A DNA stretch of 64,000 bases from Saprospiraceae bacterium (lineage in GTDB: Bacteria > Bacteroidota > Bacteroidia > Chitinophagales > Saprospiraceae). The position numbers and the translations under genes are program-made. How positions within the stretch are numbered: position 1 is the stretch's first letter; each line of letters starts with the position of its first letter. Shown here in pieces: positions 18,366 through 28,300 of this stretch. Where the stretch lies: NCBI GenBank assembly GCA_016715985.1, contig JADJXD010000001.1, positions 1,116,001 through 1,180,000 on the forward strand, given 5' to 3'. The notes under the pieces were generated by a model, which was given only the letters and a program-made list of their open reading frames with translations, did not search any database and was not told the origin of the DNA.

Positions 18366-19283
18366 ATGACAAAAAAAATCCATCATCACCATGATAAATT
18401 TGTGCGGGCATCTTTCTCAGATCCGAACAGAGCAGCTTCGTTTTTTGAAAAGTTTTTACCACTTCCCTTGGTGAATGAAGTAGACTTGACAACACTACAA
18501 TCTTTGCATGAATCTTATATTCAAGGTGAACTTGCTGAACATTTTTCTGATATGGTCTTTGAAGTCAAAAGCAAAGTAAATCATGAAGTTAAAACTGACA
18601 TAGTATTGTTATTTGAACACAAATCTTCACCGGATCGCAATATTTTGATTCAGGTTGGTCATTATATGTTTTCTCATTGGTTCAAATGTTTAGATGAGAA
18701 AAAAGAACTCAAGATCATCATTCCACTTATCTACTATCAAGGCAAGAAAAAATGGACAATACCAGAATTAGTACATCTTTTCCCATCTTCTTCTGATTAT
18801 ATCAATAGCTTTGTTCCGGCACTCCGACATATCTTTATAGCACTCAATTCTATTCCGGATGATAAAATTGCTGGTATAAGAGATGGAATGATGGCGGCGG
18901 CAGTGATGGCACAAAAGAAAGGATTTGATATGATGAAACTGGCCGAAGAGCTGATAAAAATCTTCGAACTATTTCCTGAAAAAGATTCTGAAGGAAACTT
19001 TATGCAAATGATCATTGTTTATGTGCTATCGGTATCGGATGTCAAAGACGAAGAATTAGCCAAAACCTTAACATTTATTCCACCTAAAATTAAAGAAAAT
19101 ATTATGACAACATACAGCAGGCTGATAGAAAAAGGAGAACAGATTGGTATCCAAAAAGGCAAAACAGAAGTTGTTCTATCGTTAAATAAAGATGGAATAC
19201 CTATATCACAAATAATAAAATACACAAATCTTTCCGAAGAAGAAGTCCTAATTATTCTCAAAAAGCATGGTATAACGAAATAA
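18366..19283 (+). CDS. Rpn family recombination-promoting nuclease / putative transposase-like PD-(D/E)XK protein
   Basis: The 305-residue protein matches the Rpn family (also labelled transposase_31), DNA-cutting proteins linked to RecA-independent recombination. The start HDKFVRASFSDPNRAASFFEKFLP is the family signature. The nuclease core shows Asp in FSDMVFEV, Asp in KTDIVLLFEHKS, and the Glu-x-Lys pair in LFEHKSSPD. IPLIYYQGKKKWTIPE.VHLF follows. The C-terminus carries a short coiled, helix-turn-helix-like end (GIPISQIIKYTNLSEEEV). No inverted repeats or transposon partners lie around it, so it is an orphan gene and not part of an insertion sequence. Confidence 0.9.
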   Translation: MTKKIHHHHDKFVRASFSDPNRAASFFEKFLPLPLVNEVDLTTLQSLHESYIQGELAEHFSDMVFEVKSKVNHEVKTDIVLLFEHKSSPDRNILIQVGHYMFSHWFKCLDEKKELKIIIPLIYYQGKKKWTIPELVHLFPSSSDYINSFVPALRHIFIALNSIPDDKIAGIRDGMMAAAVMAQKKGFDMMKLAEELIKIFELFPEKDSEGNFMQMIIVYVLSVSDVKDEELAKTLTFIPPKIKENIMTTYSRLIEKGEQIGIQKGKTEVVLSLNKDGIPISQIIKYTNLSEEEVLIILKKHGITK

Positions 19284-19451
19284 GCTTTAGCAATTCTATT
19301 CTGTATGAAAAATCCCTATTATTATGATTACAGAATCTTGCTTTATTTCCTTATCTCGCGATTTTGATTTTATGCATTTTCAATATTAATACCGATTAGT
19401 ATCTTCACTTGATTCAGAATAAGATAATCAAAAAGTAATTTCCGTTATACG

Positions 19452-20378
19452 TCAATGAATGATTATAACAGAATTAATATTATTTCCTTCATCTCTTTCC
19501 TGGAGTTCATTTGAAGGATCAATGATCCAATGATGACCATCAATGATAAATTTATAGAAATGTTTGCCGGGAGGTAATTTTTGAGTTACTTTCCAACCGT
19601 CGGTAGTTTTGACAAAACGGACACCTTTTTTATCCCAGTTATTAAAACTTCCGGATAATGAAACCGACTTTGCATTGGAAAATCCTTTTAAATAAAATGT
19701 TGCTTCCTTGCCGACAATGAGGATAGAATTATAAGTAAAGTGTTGATTCTGTACGTTATAAGGATTGGTGGGATCGGTCATCCATTCTCCATCGACGATA
19801 AACTTATATTCATAAATACCCGGACTCATTTTCAATCTGACTTTCCATTCATTACCTATACGGAGCATTTTGATGTCATGTTCGTTCCAATCATTAAAAG
19901 AACCTGAAAGTATCACTTGTTTGGCATTCTTCCTGCCTTTTAGTTTAAATTCTACATTACCGGTTGGACTAACTTTGGCAGGTTCGTCTATAACAACGCT
20001 GCTACCTTGTTTTACTCTTTCGGAAATCGGAAAATTCCAATAAGATATATCTATTTTGAACTTGTCTTCCAGGTTAAAAGTCTTGTCAAAATAAATAAGT
20101 TTTTTATGAAGCTGATACATATCAGAACCTGTTTTTTGTAAGGTCCACCCATCTCTTTCCCACAGTGAAATTAAGCCGGATTTTATGACCGCATCTAAAT
20201 TATATTCTTTGAATTCTGCCAATGCTAAACAGGATTCATCTGATGAATTAATACATGATTCATGAAATTTTATATAAACATCCTCCCCAACGATCTCACA
20301 TCGGGAAAATGGTTTATCCTGTCCAAACAGAAGCTGAGATTGTAAAACAATACATAATATGAGCAATTTTTTATTCAT
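19452..20378 (-). CDS. Exported protein with two CBM48/AMPK-type glycogen-binding domains
   Basis: The 308-residue protein has a signal peptide (MNKKLLILCIVLQSQLLFGQ) and an unrecognised N-terminal part of about 120 residues. Two tandem early-set domains of the CBM48/AMPK glycogen-binding type follow. Each has the pattern LSGSFN(D/N)W, then W.V...L.PG..(E/H)YKF(I)(V/I)DG..W..DP.N: residues about 145-220 and 225-305. Such domains bind alpha-glucans or act as spacers in larger enzymes. No catalytic domain is present. The start codon overlaps the stop of the upstream protease gene by one base (TAATG), so the two are translationally coupled. Confidence 0.85.
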   Translation of the reverse strand: MNKKLLILCIVLQSQLLFGQDKPFSRCEIVGEDVYIKFHESCINSSDESCLALAEFKEYNLDAVIKSGLISLWERDGWTLQKTGSDMYQLHKKLIYFDKTFNLEDKFKIDISYWNFPISERVKQGSSVVIDEPAKVSPTGNVEFKLKGRKNAKQVILSGSFNDWNEHDIKMLRIGNEWKVRLKMSPGIYEYKFIVDGEWMTDPTNPYNVQNQHFTYNSILIVGKEATFYLKGFSNAKSVSLSGSFNNWDKKGVRFVKTTDGWKVTQKLPPGKHFYKFIIDGHHWIIDPSNELQERDEGNNINSVIIIH

Positions 20379-21328
20379 TATGGACTCACTACTTTTAATT
20401 GGTGCAAATATAATTTCTGTTTTTTGTAATTAATACTAAACAACCATGGAGATAAAAACTCAAAACCGAGTATTCCATCGAGCTTAGTTTCATAAATTTT
20501 ATTTAGATTAGACATATTCATCAGCACAGTGGCCATTGAAGCATATCTATAATTTTCCAAAAGTGTTACCCTGTAAAGCCGTCCAGCCAAAACTTCACTA
20601 ACTTTACCATCAGATCCTGCAAGTCTTATTGTCCTTACAGGATCAAATTCTGTCATGATATCTTTTGAACTTTTCAAATCCAATAAGTTGATTTCTGCGC
20701 CTGAATCAATACCAAATTTTTTCTTTATACCATTTATTTTAACATCAATGACCGGAATAAAATTCCCCAATGTAAAAGACAGACTATCTCTCTTATCTAA
20801 AATAAATGGCATCGGGTCAATGACGTTGCCATATCTATCCGTTCTGGATAGCGAAATATATCGCCCCCGATAGTTAAACATAATCTCAAAACCCTGTAGC
20901 AAACTAAATCCGATCAATCCGGATATCTTAATACTCTTATTTAACTCGATAGATGATAGATCAACAATATCAGCGCTAATGTTTCTGAAATTCAATTCTT
21001 CTATCACCACAGAATTATTATAATTGACCGTCAAAGCAGGACCTCTCCCGGAAACGCCATAATATCCCCGGGAATCATCCCTAACTCCCTCAAAATGTTT
21101 ACTATTCAAAACAAGACCTTCCGCTCCTGTGTCGATTACAAAATTGCCTATTGAATCATTGATTTTGGCTTGTATAATAATTAGTCCTCCATTCAGCGAA
21201 AACGGAACTATAAATCCACTTTTATCCTGGGATAAAGGGATTACAAAGGAATGAACATGCATTCCACACATCCTGAGATATAAAAGCAAACTAAAGCTAA
21301 TGAATGATATTTTCCTGAGAACTGACAC
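20378..21328 (-). CDS. Exported retropepsin-like aspartic protease with two DxG motifs
   Basis: The 316-residue protein has an N-terminal hydrophobic signal (ISFISFSLLLYLRMCGM). It holds two retropepsin-like halves. The first active-site motif is GNFVIDTGAEGLVLN (about residue 65) and the second is KKFGIDSGAEINLLD (about residue 205). The flap-like GVSGRGPA and the hydrophobic-glycine ISGLIGFSLLQ and LDGILGFEFL motifs follow each half. Bacterial enzymes with a single such half act as dimers; two in one chain would give an intramolecular pair. It is the first gene of a coupled pair with the double-CBM48 protein. Substrate and location (periplasm or surface) are unknown. Confidence 0.85.
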   Translation of the reverse strand: MSVLRKISFISFSLLLYLRMCGMHVHSFVIPLSQDKSGFIVPFSLNGGLIIIQAKINDSIGNFVIDTGAEGLVLNSKHFEGVRDDSRGYYGVSGRGPALTVNYNNSVVIEELNFRNISADIVDLSSIELNKSIKISGLIGFSLLQGFEIMFNYRGRYISLSRTDRYGNVIDPMPFILDKRDSLSFTLGNFIPVIDVKINGIKKKFGIDSGAEINLLDLKSSKDIMTEFDPVRTIRLAGSDGKVSEVLAGRLYRVTLLENYRYASMATVLMNMSNLNKIYETKLDGILGFEFLSPWLFSINYKKQKLYLHQLKVVSP

Positions 21329-21471
21329 TGATTATATTGAAAGACAAATATATATGTATTCTTGTTAAAGTATGAGCATTGAGATGAAAGTTCGACCAAA
21401 GCCGATACTTTGAAGATAAAAAGCAGAACTCAGAATATTGTTTCTTCGAAATAGCAGTATATTTTCCGAAT

Positions 21472-21502
21472 AAAAAAAGAGCACACCTTTCGGCATGCTC
21501 TT
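21472..21502 (-). terminator. Terminator behind the TPR gene
   Basis: AAGAGCA and TGCTCTT arms (about 21478-21484 and 21496-21502) enclose a short loop. Read on the minus strand the stem runs into seven T. It lies 37 bp behind the stop at 21539. Confidence 0.8.
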
Positions 21503-21538
21503 CAGTCTTGGTTATTAAAAGAGTACTTCTTTAAAAAG

Positions 21539-22957
21539 TTATATCAATTCGGATGATTCTTCAGCAAAATAGCGAATCATCGCGTTAATTTCTTTGTCCA
21601 ATTTAAGCTCAGGGGCCATTTCAAATATGATGCTGTGTTGTGCAAAATCTTCCATCAAAGCTTCTTCCAGCAATTCCATACATTGGATTTTTTCTTTGAT
21701 AAAATAATGTGTAATTGCTCTGCAATAAATCAAATCCGCTCCATAGGTATGATCTTCAGCTTCATCAAGAATCTGCATAGCTTCATCATACAAGCCCAGT
21801 TTAATCATAAAAGTGACATACTCTCTCCAGTAGGTTGTTTCTTCCGGACCTGTCTGGGTAGCCATTTGAAAATTAAGCGTTGCTTTATTGTAATCTTCTA
21901 CTGCAAGGTAAGCTTTTGCCAATCCGAGATAATACTCTTCTCTTCTGTTTTCAAGTTGAATTGCTTTGTGGTACGCATTGATAGCATTATACCAAACTTG
22001 TTCTTTGGCATAACATTGTCCTAATAAGTAATATGCTTCATCATTAAAACCATCCAATTTAATGGATTTCAGGAGCCATTGTTTAGCTGTATTTATCTTA
22101 TTCAAATTAATGAAACAATCTGCAATATTGACCATCAGTTCATTATTGGGACCAAACCGACTGTTTGCATCAATATAAATCTGCAATGCTTTGGAGAAGT
22201 CTCTTATCTGTACACAGGTATCAGCACAATCAAGATATCCGCTTTCGAAATCCGGATTGATGATAAATGAATATTCGAGCGCATCAATTGCTTTTTCGTA
22301 TTCCCAGATACAATTGTAACCGTGTCCCAGATTATACCATGCCTGATAGTTATACGGATCTCTTTCGATTATTTCCAGATGCAACTTTACACTATCATCA
22401 TACCTTCTGGAAAGCTCAGCACTGATCCAGATTCTTTCCATTGCTTCTTCATTCTTTGTATCCATAATGACTGCCTTTGCAAGACAATCATACATTACAT
22501 CATAATTTTTCATGTATTCGTACACATACGACTCAGCGATCAGGATATCAACCATATCCGTTTTCGTAGATACTGCTTTAAAATCACTCAGAATACTTAG
22601 TGCTGTATGAAAATCTTTTTTCATTGCCAACGCTCTTGCTCTGAGTACTGTAATTTCTCTTTCGAACGGCGCTATTGCTTCAGCCTGATCCAGCAATATG
22701 ATACCTTCATCTATTTTGTTACTGCATAGCAACAACCGTGCTTTGATAATGTAGAATTCTGATCTGTATTGGTATTGTTCGAGGGCGATATTTACAACTT
22801 CGAGTGCTTTATCAAGCAAATATTCATCTTCATAATATTCGATCAATTGCAAATAGATTTTTTCCTGCATATACCCTATCTCCCCCTGTTCGTATTTTGT
22901 TTCAAAATCTGCTATAAGATTTATCAACGCGAGATCTCGTTTTGTTTTATGTTCCAT
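21539..22957 (-). CDS. Tetratricopeptide repeat protein, probably cytoplasmic
   Basis: The 472-residue protein has no signal peptide and no membrane helix. Most of it is made of TPR helices, for example YNYQAWYNLGHGYNCIWEYE (about 205-224), DEAYYLLGQCYAKEQVWYNAI, and REEYYLGLAKAYLAVEDYNKA. About ten repeats can be counted from residue 55 to 430. TPR proteins act as scaffolds for other proteins; no enzymatic motif is seen. It stands alone with its own terminator. Similar cytoplasmic TPR proteins are widespread in Bacteroidota and have no settled function. Confidence 0.85.
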   Translation of the reverse strand: MEHKTKRDLALINLIADFETKYEQGEIGYMQEKIYLQLIEYYEDEYLLDKALEVVNIALEQYQYRSEFYIIKARLLLCSNKIDEGIILLDQAEAIAPFEREITVLRARALAMKKDFHTALSILSDFKAVSTKTDMVDILIAESYVYEYMKNYDVMYDCLAKAVIMDTKNEEAMERIWISAELSRRYDDSVKLHLEIIERDPYNYQAWYNLGHGYNCIWEYEKAIDALEYSFIINPDFESGYLDCADTCVQIRDFSKALQIYIDANSRFGPNNELMVNIADCFINLNKINTAKQWLLKSIKLDGFNDEAYYLLGQCYAKEQVWYNAINAYHKAIQLENRREEYYLGLAKAYLAVEDYNKATLNFQMATQTGPEETTYWREYVTFMIKLGLYDEAMQILDEAEDHTYGADLIYCRAITHYFIKEKIQCMELLEEALMEDFAQHSIIFEMAPELKLDKEINAMIRYFAEESSELI

Positions 22958-23544
22958 ATATTTACTGAGTCAAGGATTAAATCACGGTGTAAATATAGAT
23001 AAATAAGTATGAGTAGGAATATTTTAAAAAACTTTTTTTTTCCACATAATTCTATAACATCTCTATATCAGAAAAATTTGCATATATTTGATTATCAATA
23101 CTTTATATAGATATGTACTTTTTGAATGTTAGTTAAAAGATTAGCTTACATTTGTTAATACATGAAACTATTTTGTCACTTGATGTTGATTTCTGACACA
23201 TATTTTTTTCGATTTGTCTTCAAAATTCATCAAAGTTCAAATTTTATCGCACAAATATGTAAAACAATAAGGTCATTAAACACACTTCTGATTTCAGAAT
23301 TTGTAAATAAAACATCATTTATCCGATTCAAAAAATGAAACATAGGCAATCCGCTATATCGTTAGACTACATTGTAAACTTACTTTAATTTGCTACATTC
23401 AATGATTAATTAAATAATAAGTTGCTTTCTATTATATGAACATTAAAATTGTCGCCTGAAAGTATTTTTAAAGAAATTATAAGTAACAAAGTATATAACT
23501 AAATTAATTTATAATAAATTTATGCAAAAATCAACGCAACGGTC
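22958..23544. other. AT-rich intergenic region between divergent genes
   Basis: These 587 bp hold no plausible gene. The most promoter-like site is TTTG (23121-23124), 22 nt, TACATTTG (23147-23154) on the plus strand, slightly over-spaced and 390 bp before the next start. This would leave a long untranslated leader for the PorP-M43-PKD genes. No clear hairpin or repeat was seen. Confidence 0.5.
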
Positions 23545-24543
23545 ATGAAACCAACTATATTCTTTACCTTATTATTTGTATTATTAAAGACAGAATTGAG
23601 TGTCTCCCAGGACTTGCACTTCACAAATTACAGGTCTGTAAGCAATAACTTTAATCCCGCCCAAACCGGGGATTTTTTAGGTCGTACAAAATATCAGGGT
23701 TCTACTCGTACACAATATGAACATACCTACAACCAAAGTGTCGCAGGTCTTCAGTTTAATTATGCATCCCCTTTCAGAGACAATGACTGGATAGGAGCAG
23801 GATTCAATTTAAATTATGATCTGGCAGGAGCACTATCTTTCAGAGCTCTAGGAGGTGACCTGAATTTAGCATACCACATGTCGCTGGATGAAAAAGGCAA
23901 AAACATTCTGAGCGCCGGAGGGGGAATAGGATTAATTGACCTGTCAACAAAAGGAAACGATTACCGAAGTGAGCTGACCATTCTGGGCAATCCTGACCCC
24001 GACATCAGTAAAGTTGAAAATTTTAGTGTAAAAGTTATTACATATAGTTCCGGCCTATATTTCAAATCACGAATCGGCAAATCCAATTTCTTCAGGACTG
24101 GTATATCGATGATGTACATGAATAATCCCACATTTGATATTACCGGACAACAAAAGAATTCAAGTTTGGGAAGTAGGATAAATGTATTTGCGTCTTACTC
24201 CGTAGATGTATCTGAATTAATCAATCTTGGACCGGCGGTATATACTTCATTTTCAGAACGTCAGAATAATATTAATCTTCAACTGCTGTCAGAGATTAAA
24301 ATTTCGAAAGAATATAAATGGCGGGGAGTTGCCGGTATATCGCATAGGGTTGGCGAATCTGTTGATATTATTGCAGGTTATAAAACAGATAATATTTATA
24401 TCAGTCTTGCATTTGACATCTTAACATCAACTACAGCAGAAATCCTTCAAAATCCAGGTGCCATTGAATTGGGGGCTTATTATATAATACCTTATCATAA
24501 AAGGCCGGCACCTAAACCTGTTATACTTTGTCCAAGAATATAA
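23545..24543 (+). CDS. PorP/SprF family type IX secretion membrane protein
   Basis: The 332-residue outer-membrane barrel protein has a signal peptide (FFTLLFVLLKTELSVSQ). Its mature start (DLHFTNYRSVSNNFNPAQTG) matches the PorP/SprF family. Strand-rich segments follow (WIGAGFNLNYDLAGALSFRALGGDLNLAYHMSL; GLYFKSRIGKSNFFRTGISMMYMNNP). In Flavobacterium johnsoniae SprF is needed to get the type B adhesin SprB to the surface. Here the gene is followed, on the same strand, by an M43 metalloprotease and a giant protein with a type B sorting domain, so the same relation is likely. It is a paralogue of the PorP at 59605-60567, not its replacement. Confidence 0.9.
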   Translation: MKPTIFFTLLFVLLKTELSVSQDLHFTNYRSVSNNFNPAQTGDFLGRTKYQGSTRTQYEHTYNQSVAGLQFNYASPFRDNDWIGAGFNLNYDLAGALSFRALGGDLNLAYHMSLDEKGKNILSAGGGIGLIDLSTKGNDYRSELTILGNPDPDISKVENFSVKVITYSSGLYFKSRIGKSNFFRTGISMMYMNNPTFDITGQQKNSSLGSRINVFASYSVDVSELINLGPAVYTSFSERQNNINLQLLSEIKISKEYKWRGVAGISHRVGESVDIIAGYKTDNIYISLAFDILTSTTAEILQNPGAIELGAYYIIPYHKRPAPKPVILCPRI

Positions 24544-24580
24544 TTCTCATTATTAATTATCACCCCTGAATGTAAAAATT

Positions 24581-25348
24581 ATGGAAAAGCGTTTTAGTTT
24601 TATTTTAACCATAGTGTTGATTTTTGCCCTGAATATAGTTTCAGGACAAGACCCTTTCTACACTACGGATCGAAATTTGCCCTGTATCGAAAGAAAGTTC
24701 TACGTGTATGTTCATGTCACATTGGATTCTTTAGGAAATACAAATATTAGTAAAGAACAAATCCGACAACATCTTCAAAACGCAAATAAAGCTTTTGCTC
24801 CTATCTGTATTTCTTTTGATTACTGCAAAATTGATACTGTGAGAGACTATTCATTTGACTTTATTGATGATGAAATTGAAGTAGGATTAATTATGTCCAG
24901 ATTTCATAAAAGCAGAAGGCTGAACTTATATTTTACAGGTGCGGTCATGAGTGAAGAAATAAATTCATTTTCTATACATAACGGCATTACGAAAGAAGAC
25001 AGTTGTGTGGTCATCGTCCCAAAAAGCGGCTTGGGATTGATGCATGAATTAGGTCATACTTTCGGACTTCTACATACTTTTGATATACAAAATGGAATTG
25101 AAAGAGCAGATGGTTCCAATTGCGAATCAGCCGGAGATCTCATCTGCGATACACCAGCAGATCCCGGAATATTACCCCCTGAAGATTGTTCATTTAATCA
25201 CAAATTTCCTGATGAAAACGGCGATTATTACAGGACAGAAATAGGAAACTTTATGACCCATTATTTCTGTGCGCATTGCTTTTACACAACAGAACAATAT
25301 GAAAAAATGGCAGAAACATACCTTAATTCAACTTTCAAAATGTGGTAA
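24581..25348 (+). CDS. Exported M43-type zinc metalloprotease (pappalysin-like)
   Basis: The 255-residue protein has a signal peptide ending near IVSGQ. The zinc motif HELGHTFGLLH gives ligands His155, His159 and His165 with catalytic Glu156. A Met-turn (GNFMTHYFC) follows about 70 residues later, as in M43 metzincins. There are several Cys (CDTPADPG ... DCSF) of the type seen in the family. It lacks a C-terminal sorting domain, so it is probably released to the periplasm or handled by other means. It lies 37 bp behind the PorP/SprF-like gene and ends 1 bp before the PKD gene, so it may process that protein; this is inference. Confidence 0.9.
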   Translation: MEKRFSFILTIVLIFALNIVSGQDPFYTTDRNLPCIERKFYVYVHVTLDSLGNTNISKEQIRQHLQNANKAFAPICISFDYCKIDTVRDYSFDFIDDEIEVGLIMSRFHKSRRLNLYFTGAVMSEEINSFSIHNGITKEDSCVVIVPKSGLGLMHELGHTFGLLHTFDIQNGIERADGSNCESAGDLICDTPADPGILPPEDCSFNHKFPDENGDYYRTEIGNFMTHYFCAHCFYTTEQYEKMAETYLNSTFKMW

Positions 25349-25349
25349 T

Positions 25350-28300
25350 ATGAAAAATTTGCAAAAATTAATTGTATTAATCGGGTTCAATATTTTTATA
25401 TACAATCAAGGTTACACACAAATAGCAAGTGATACAGTAGGATGTGTACCCTTATTGGTACAATTTACAAGTCCGGACACCAGTCTGAAACATACTTTCT
25501 GGGACTTCGATGACGGTGCTTCTTCTGATTTATTAAATCCAAGTCATGTATTTGTGAGTGCTGGCACTTTCTTTGTTACGCTCAAAAATAAAGATAGTCT
25601 GGTAAGTACGATCAAGATCTCTATTTATCCAGCCTTAAATCCGCAAATAACGGTTGACACCAATCAGGGTTGTGCGCCATTGAGCATTCAGTTTAAAAGC
25701 ATAATGGATTTACCTGATCCTATTAAAATTACCGGCTATTTCTGGGATTTTGGAGATGGTGCGGGTACTTCTGATGAAAATCCTTTACACACTTTCAATG
25801 ATGTGGATAATTTTGATGTAACATTGACTGTCTATACAAACATTGCAGAATGTAATATCATAAAAACTTTTAAAGATGTAGTCATGATCAGGGAAAAACA
25901 GCAAATCAGCTTTGAAGTGGACTCATTATTGCCAAAATGTGAATTCCCTACTTTCCTGCACGTCAAATATACAGGAATAAATGATGCAGGATATAGTTAC
26001 GACTGGAACTTCGGTAATGGTGAAACTTCTACCAAAGCCCAGCCGGATCCGGTACAGTACAATAATGAAGGCGCATATAACATTACATTGGAAGTAGATA
26101 ATAATAAGGGTTGTAAGTCCAAACTAACAATTCCTAAGTCTTTAATATTCTACCCCACCATTTCAGTGACTATGAATGAAAAGGTCTGTGTGAATAAAAA
26201 ATTGTTTATAAAAAACAACACTACAAATAGCGAAAAATTTTTGTGGAATTTTGGAAGTTCGGGGAAGCCTTCAACATCTGATTCAAAAATACCTCCCGAC
26301 GTACATTTCACATCTGAAGGGGAACAGAACATATATCTGAAAGTCACTTCTAAATACGGATGCGAAAAAGACACAACTTTTAAAATAATGGTTGGAAATG
26401 CCGATGCATCTTTCACGATGGACCCTCCTTTTGGTTGCAGTTTACCATTAGAAATCAAGTTTAACGCCAATGATACTACCAATACTTATTACCAATGGAA
26501 TGGAATTCCCGGTGGCCCAACTTCTACACGTTTTTTGGAGGATGTCATCCGTGACACATTTTATTATAACTTGGTCGATAGTTTGAAAATTAATCTAATT
26601 GTTACATCTGCTGATGGCTGTGGTGCCCATTCATCACAGACATTTTATAATCAATTGCCCAATGCACAATTTGAACTGAACAAATTTGAGGGAGAAGCTC
26701 CTTTTTTGCTAGTAGTGGAAGACAAATCCGAGTCCAACTATCCGATAGTAAAATGGACTTTTAACTGGGGAGATGAGTCAACATCTGAATATAATCCTAC
26801 GACCATTTGGTCGGCTTCACATTTATATACTGAACCCGGAAAGTATTATGTTAATCTATCCATAGTCAACGAACGAGGTTGTGTGGACAATCATTATGGT
26901 GCCTGGATTGAGGTACATGAACCCCCGGTTTTTTCTGGACTACCTACTTGTGAAGGTGGGGGTTCAGGAGGAGGTGGGTTTGGAAACGGGATTTTGTGTT
27001 ATAAAGATACTTTCACTTTAATCGTTATGAATGTCCCTCCACAATTTGATGCATTTCAATTTATAATGGGAAATACAGTATCCCATTGTGAAGATCTCAA
27101 AACAGTAAAAATACCTGCATTTGATGATCCGGGTATCCATACTGTCGGTGTTACACTTGATAATGGTGGAAAATTTTATGATTACAATCCACTAATAGAC
27201 ATCCAAATCCATGGTGCCAAATCCAAAATTAAATATCAGGTAAATTGTGATGACAATTACAATGTTTATTTTGAAAATCAGAGTATTAATGCTACTGAAT
27301 TCCATTGGGTTATAGAAGGAGATACAATTACAGAAAACAGTTTTTATTATCGTTTTTCCGGTAGAGGAAATTATCAGGTTATGCTGATTGCGAACAATGA
27401 AACGGAAGCCTGCAAGCCTGACACAAGTGAAGTTACCATCCGGCTCCGGGATGTTAAAGCAGCTATCGATACTGAATATAACTGGTGTGAAGATGTGCGG
27501 ACACTTTTATCCGCCTCACCATCAGAAGATGAAATAGTAGGGTGTGGAATGGGATATTTGTGGCGTTTTCCGAAATATCTTAATAAAGCAAACATCATCA
27601 CTGATCAGGAAGAAGTATATGTCGCACTTCCTGCCGGTGAACACAGGATCAGTCTGGAAGTAAGAGATGTCAACGGATGCAGAGATACTACTTATTATGA
27701 TGTGAAGGTCAACCATATAAAAGCAGATTTTGAAATGGACAGAGTTGCAGTATGTGACTCAGTACAGATAAAACTGAATGATATTTCTGTTCATGACAAC
27801 CCGATAGTAAATTACAAATGGAATGTATCGCCTGAAGAAAATGCACCTGCTATCAGTTATATTTTTAATTCAAAAGGAAATATTGAATTCCGAGTTTCAT
27901 TACTGGTAACAGATAGTTTGGGATGTGATAGCAGAATAGAAAAAATTTATCCGGTCTATAAACCATTTACCATCATTGGTTATGATTCCATTATGTGCAA
28001 GTCCAACCCCGGTGTTATTCATGCAACTGATTTTAAACTGTATGACTCATATCTGAATTATTTCTGGAAAATAGATGAAATATCCGTACCCGGAAACAAC
28101 ACATTGCAGCTTCCTGTACTGGATGCCGGAATCCATCAGATCAAACTGAAAATAAATGAAGAAGGAACAATGTGCGACAACCATTATGCATTTACTATCA
28201 AAGTGCTGGAAGATCCATTGGCATCCTTTACGGGTCTTGAAGATTCAGTATATTGTTATCCGAAAACATTTCTCCTGAATGGGAGCAGTTCAATAATTGA

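Noticed and set aside
18366..19283. Insertion sequence around the Rpn gene
   Set aside because: No terminal inverted repeats or target duplication were seen, and Rpn-type genes are usually stand-alone.
25269..25349. Longer start of the PKD protein, adding 27 residues
   Set aside because: It would overlap the metalloprotease coding sequence in another frame and put a charged stretch before the signal peptide. The ATG at 25350, one base behind the stop, gives a normal signal peptide.
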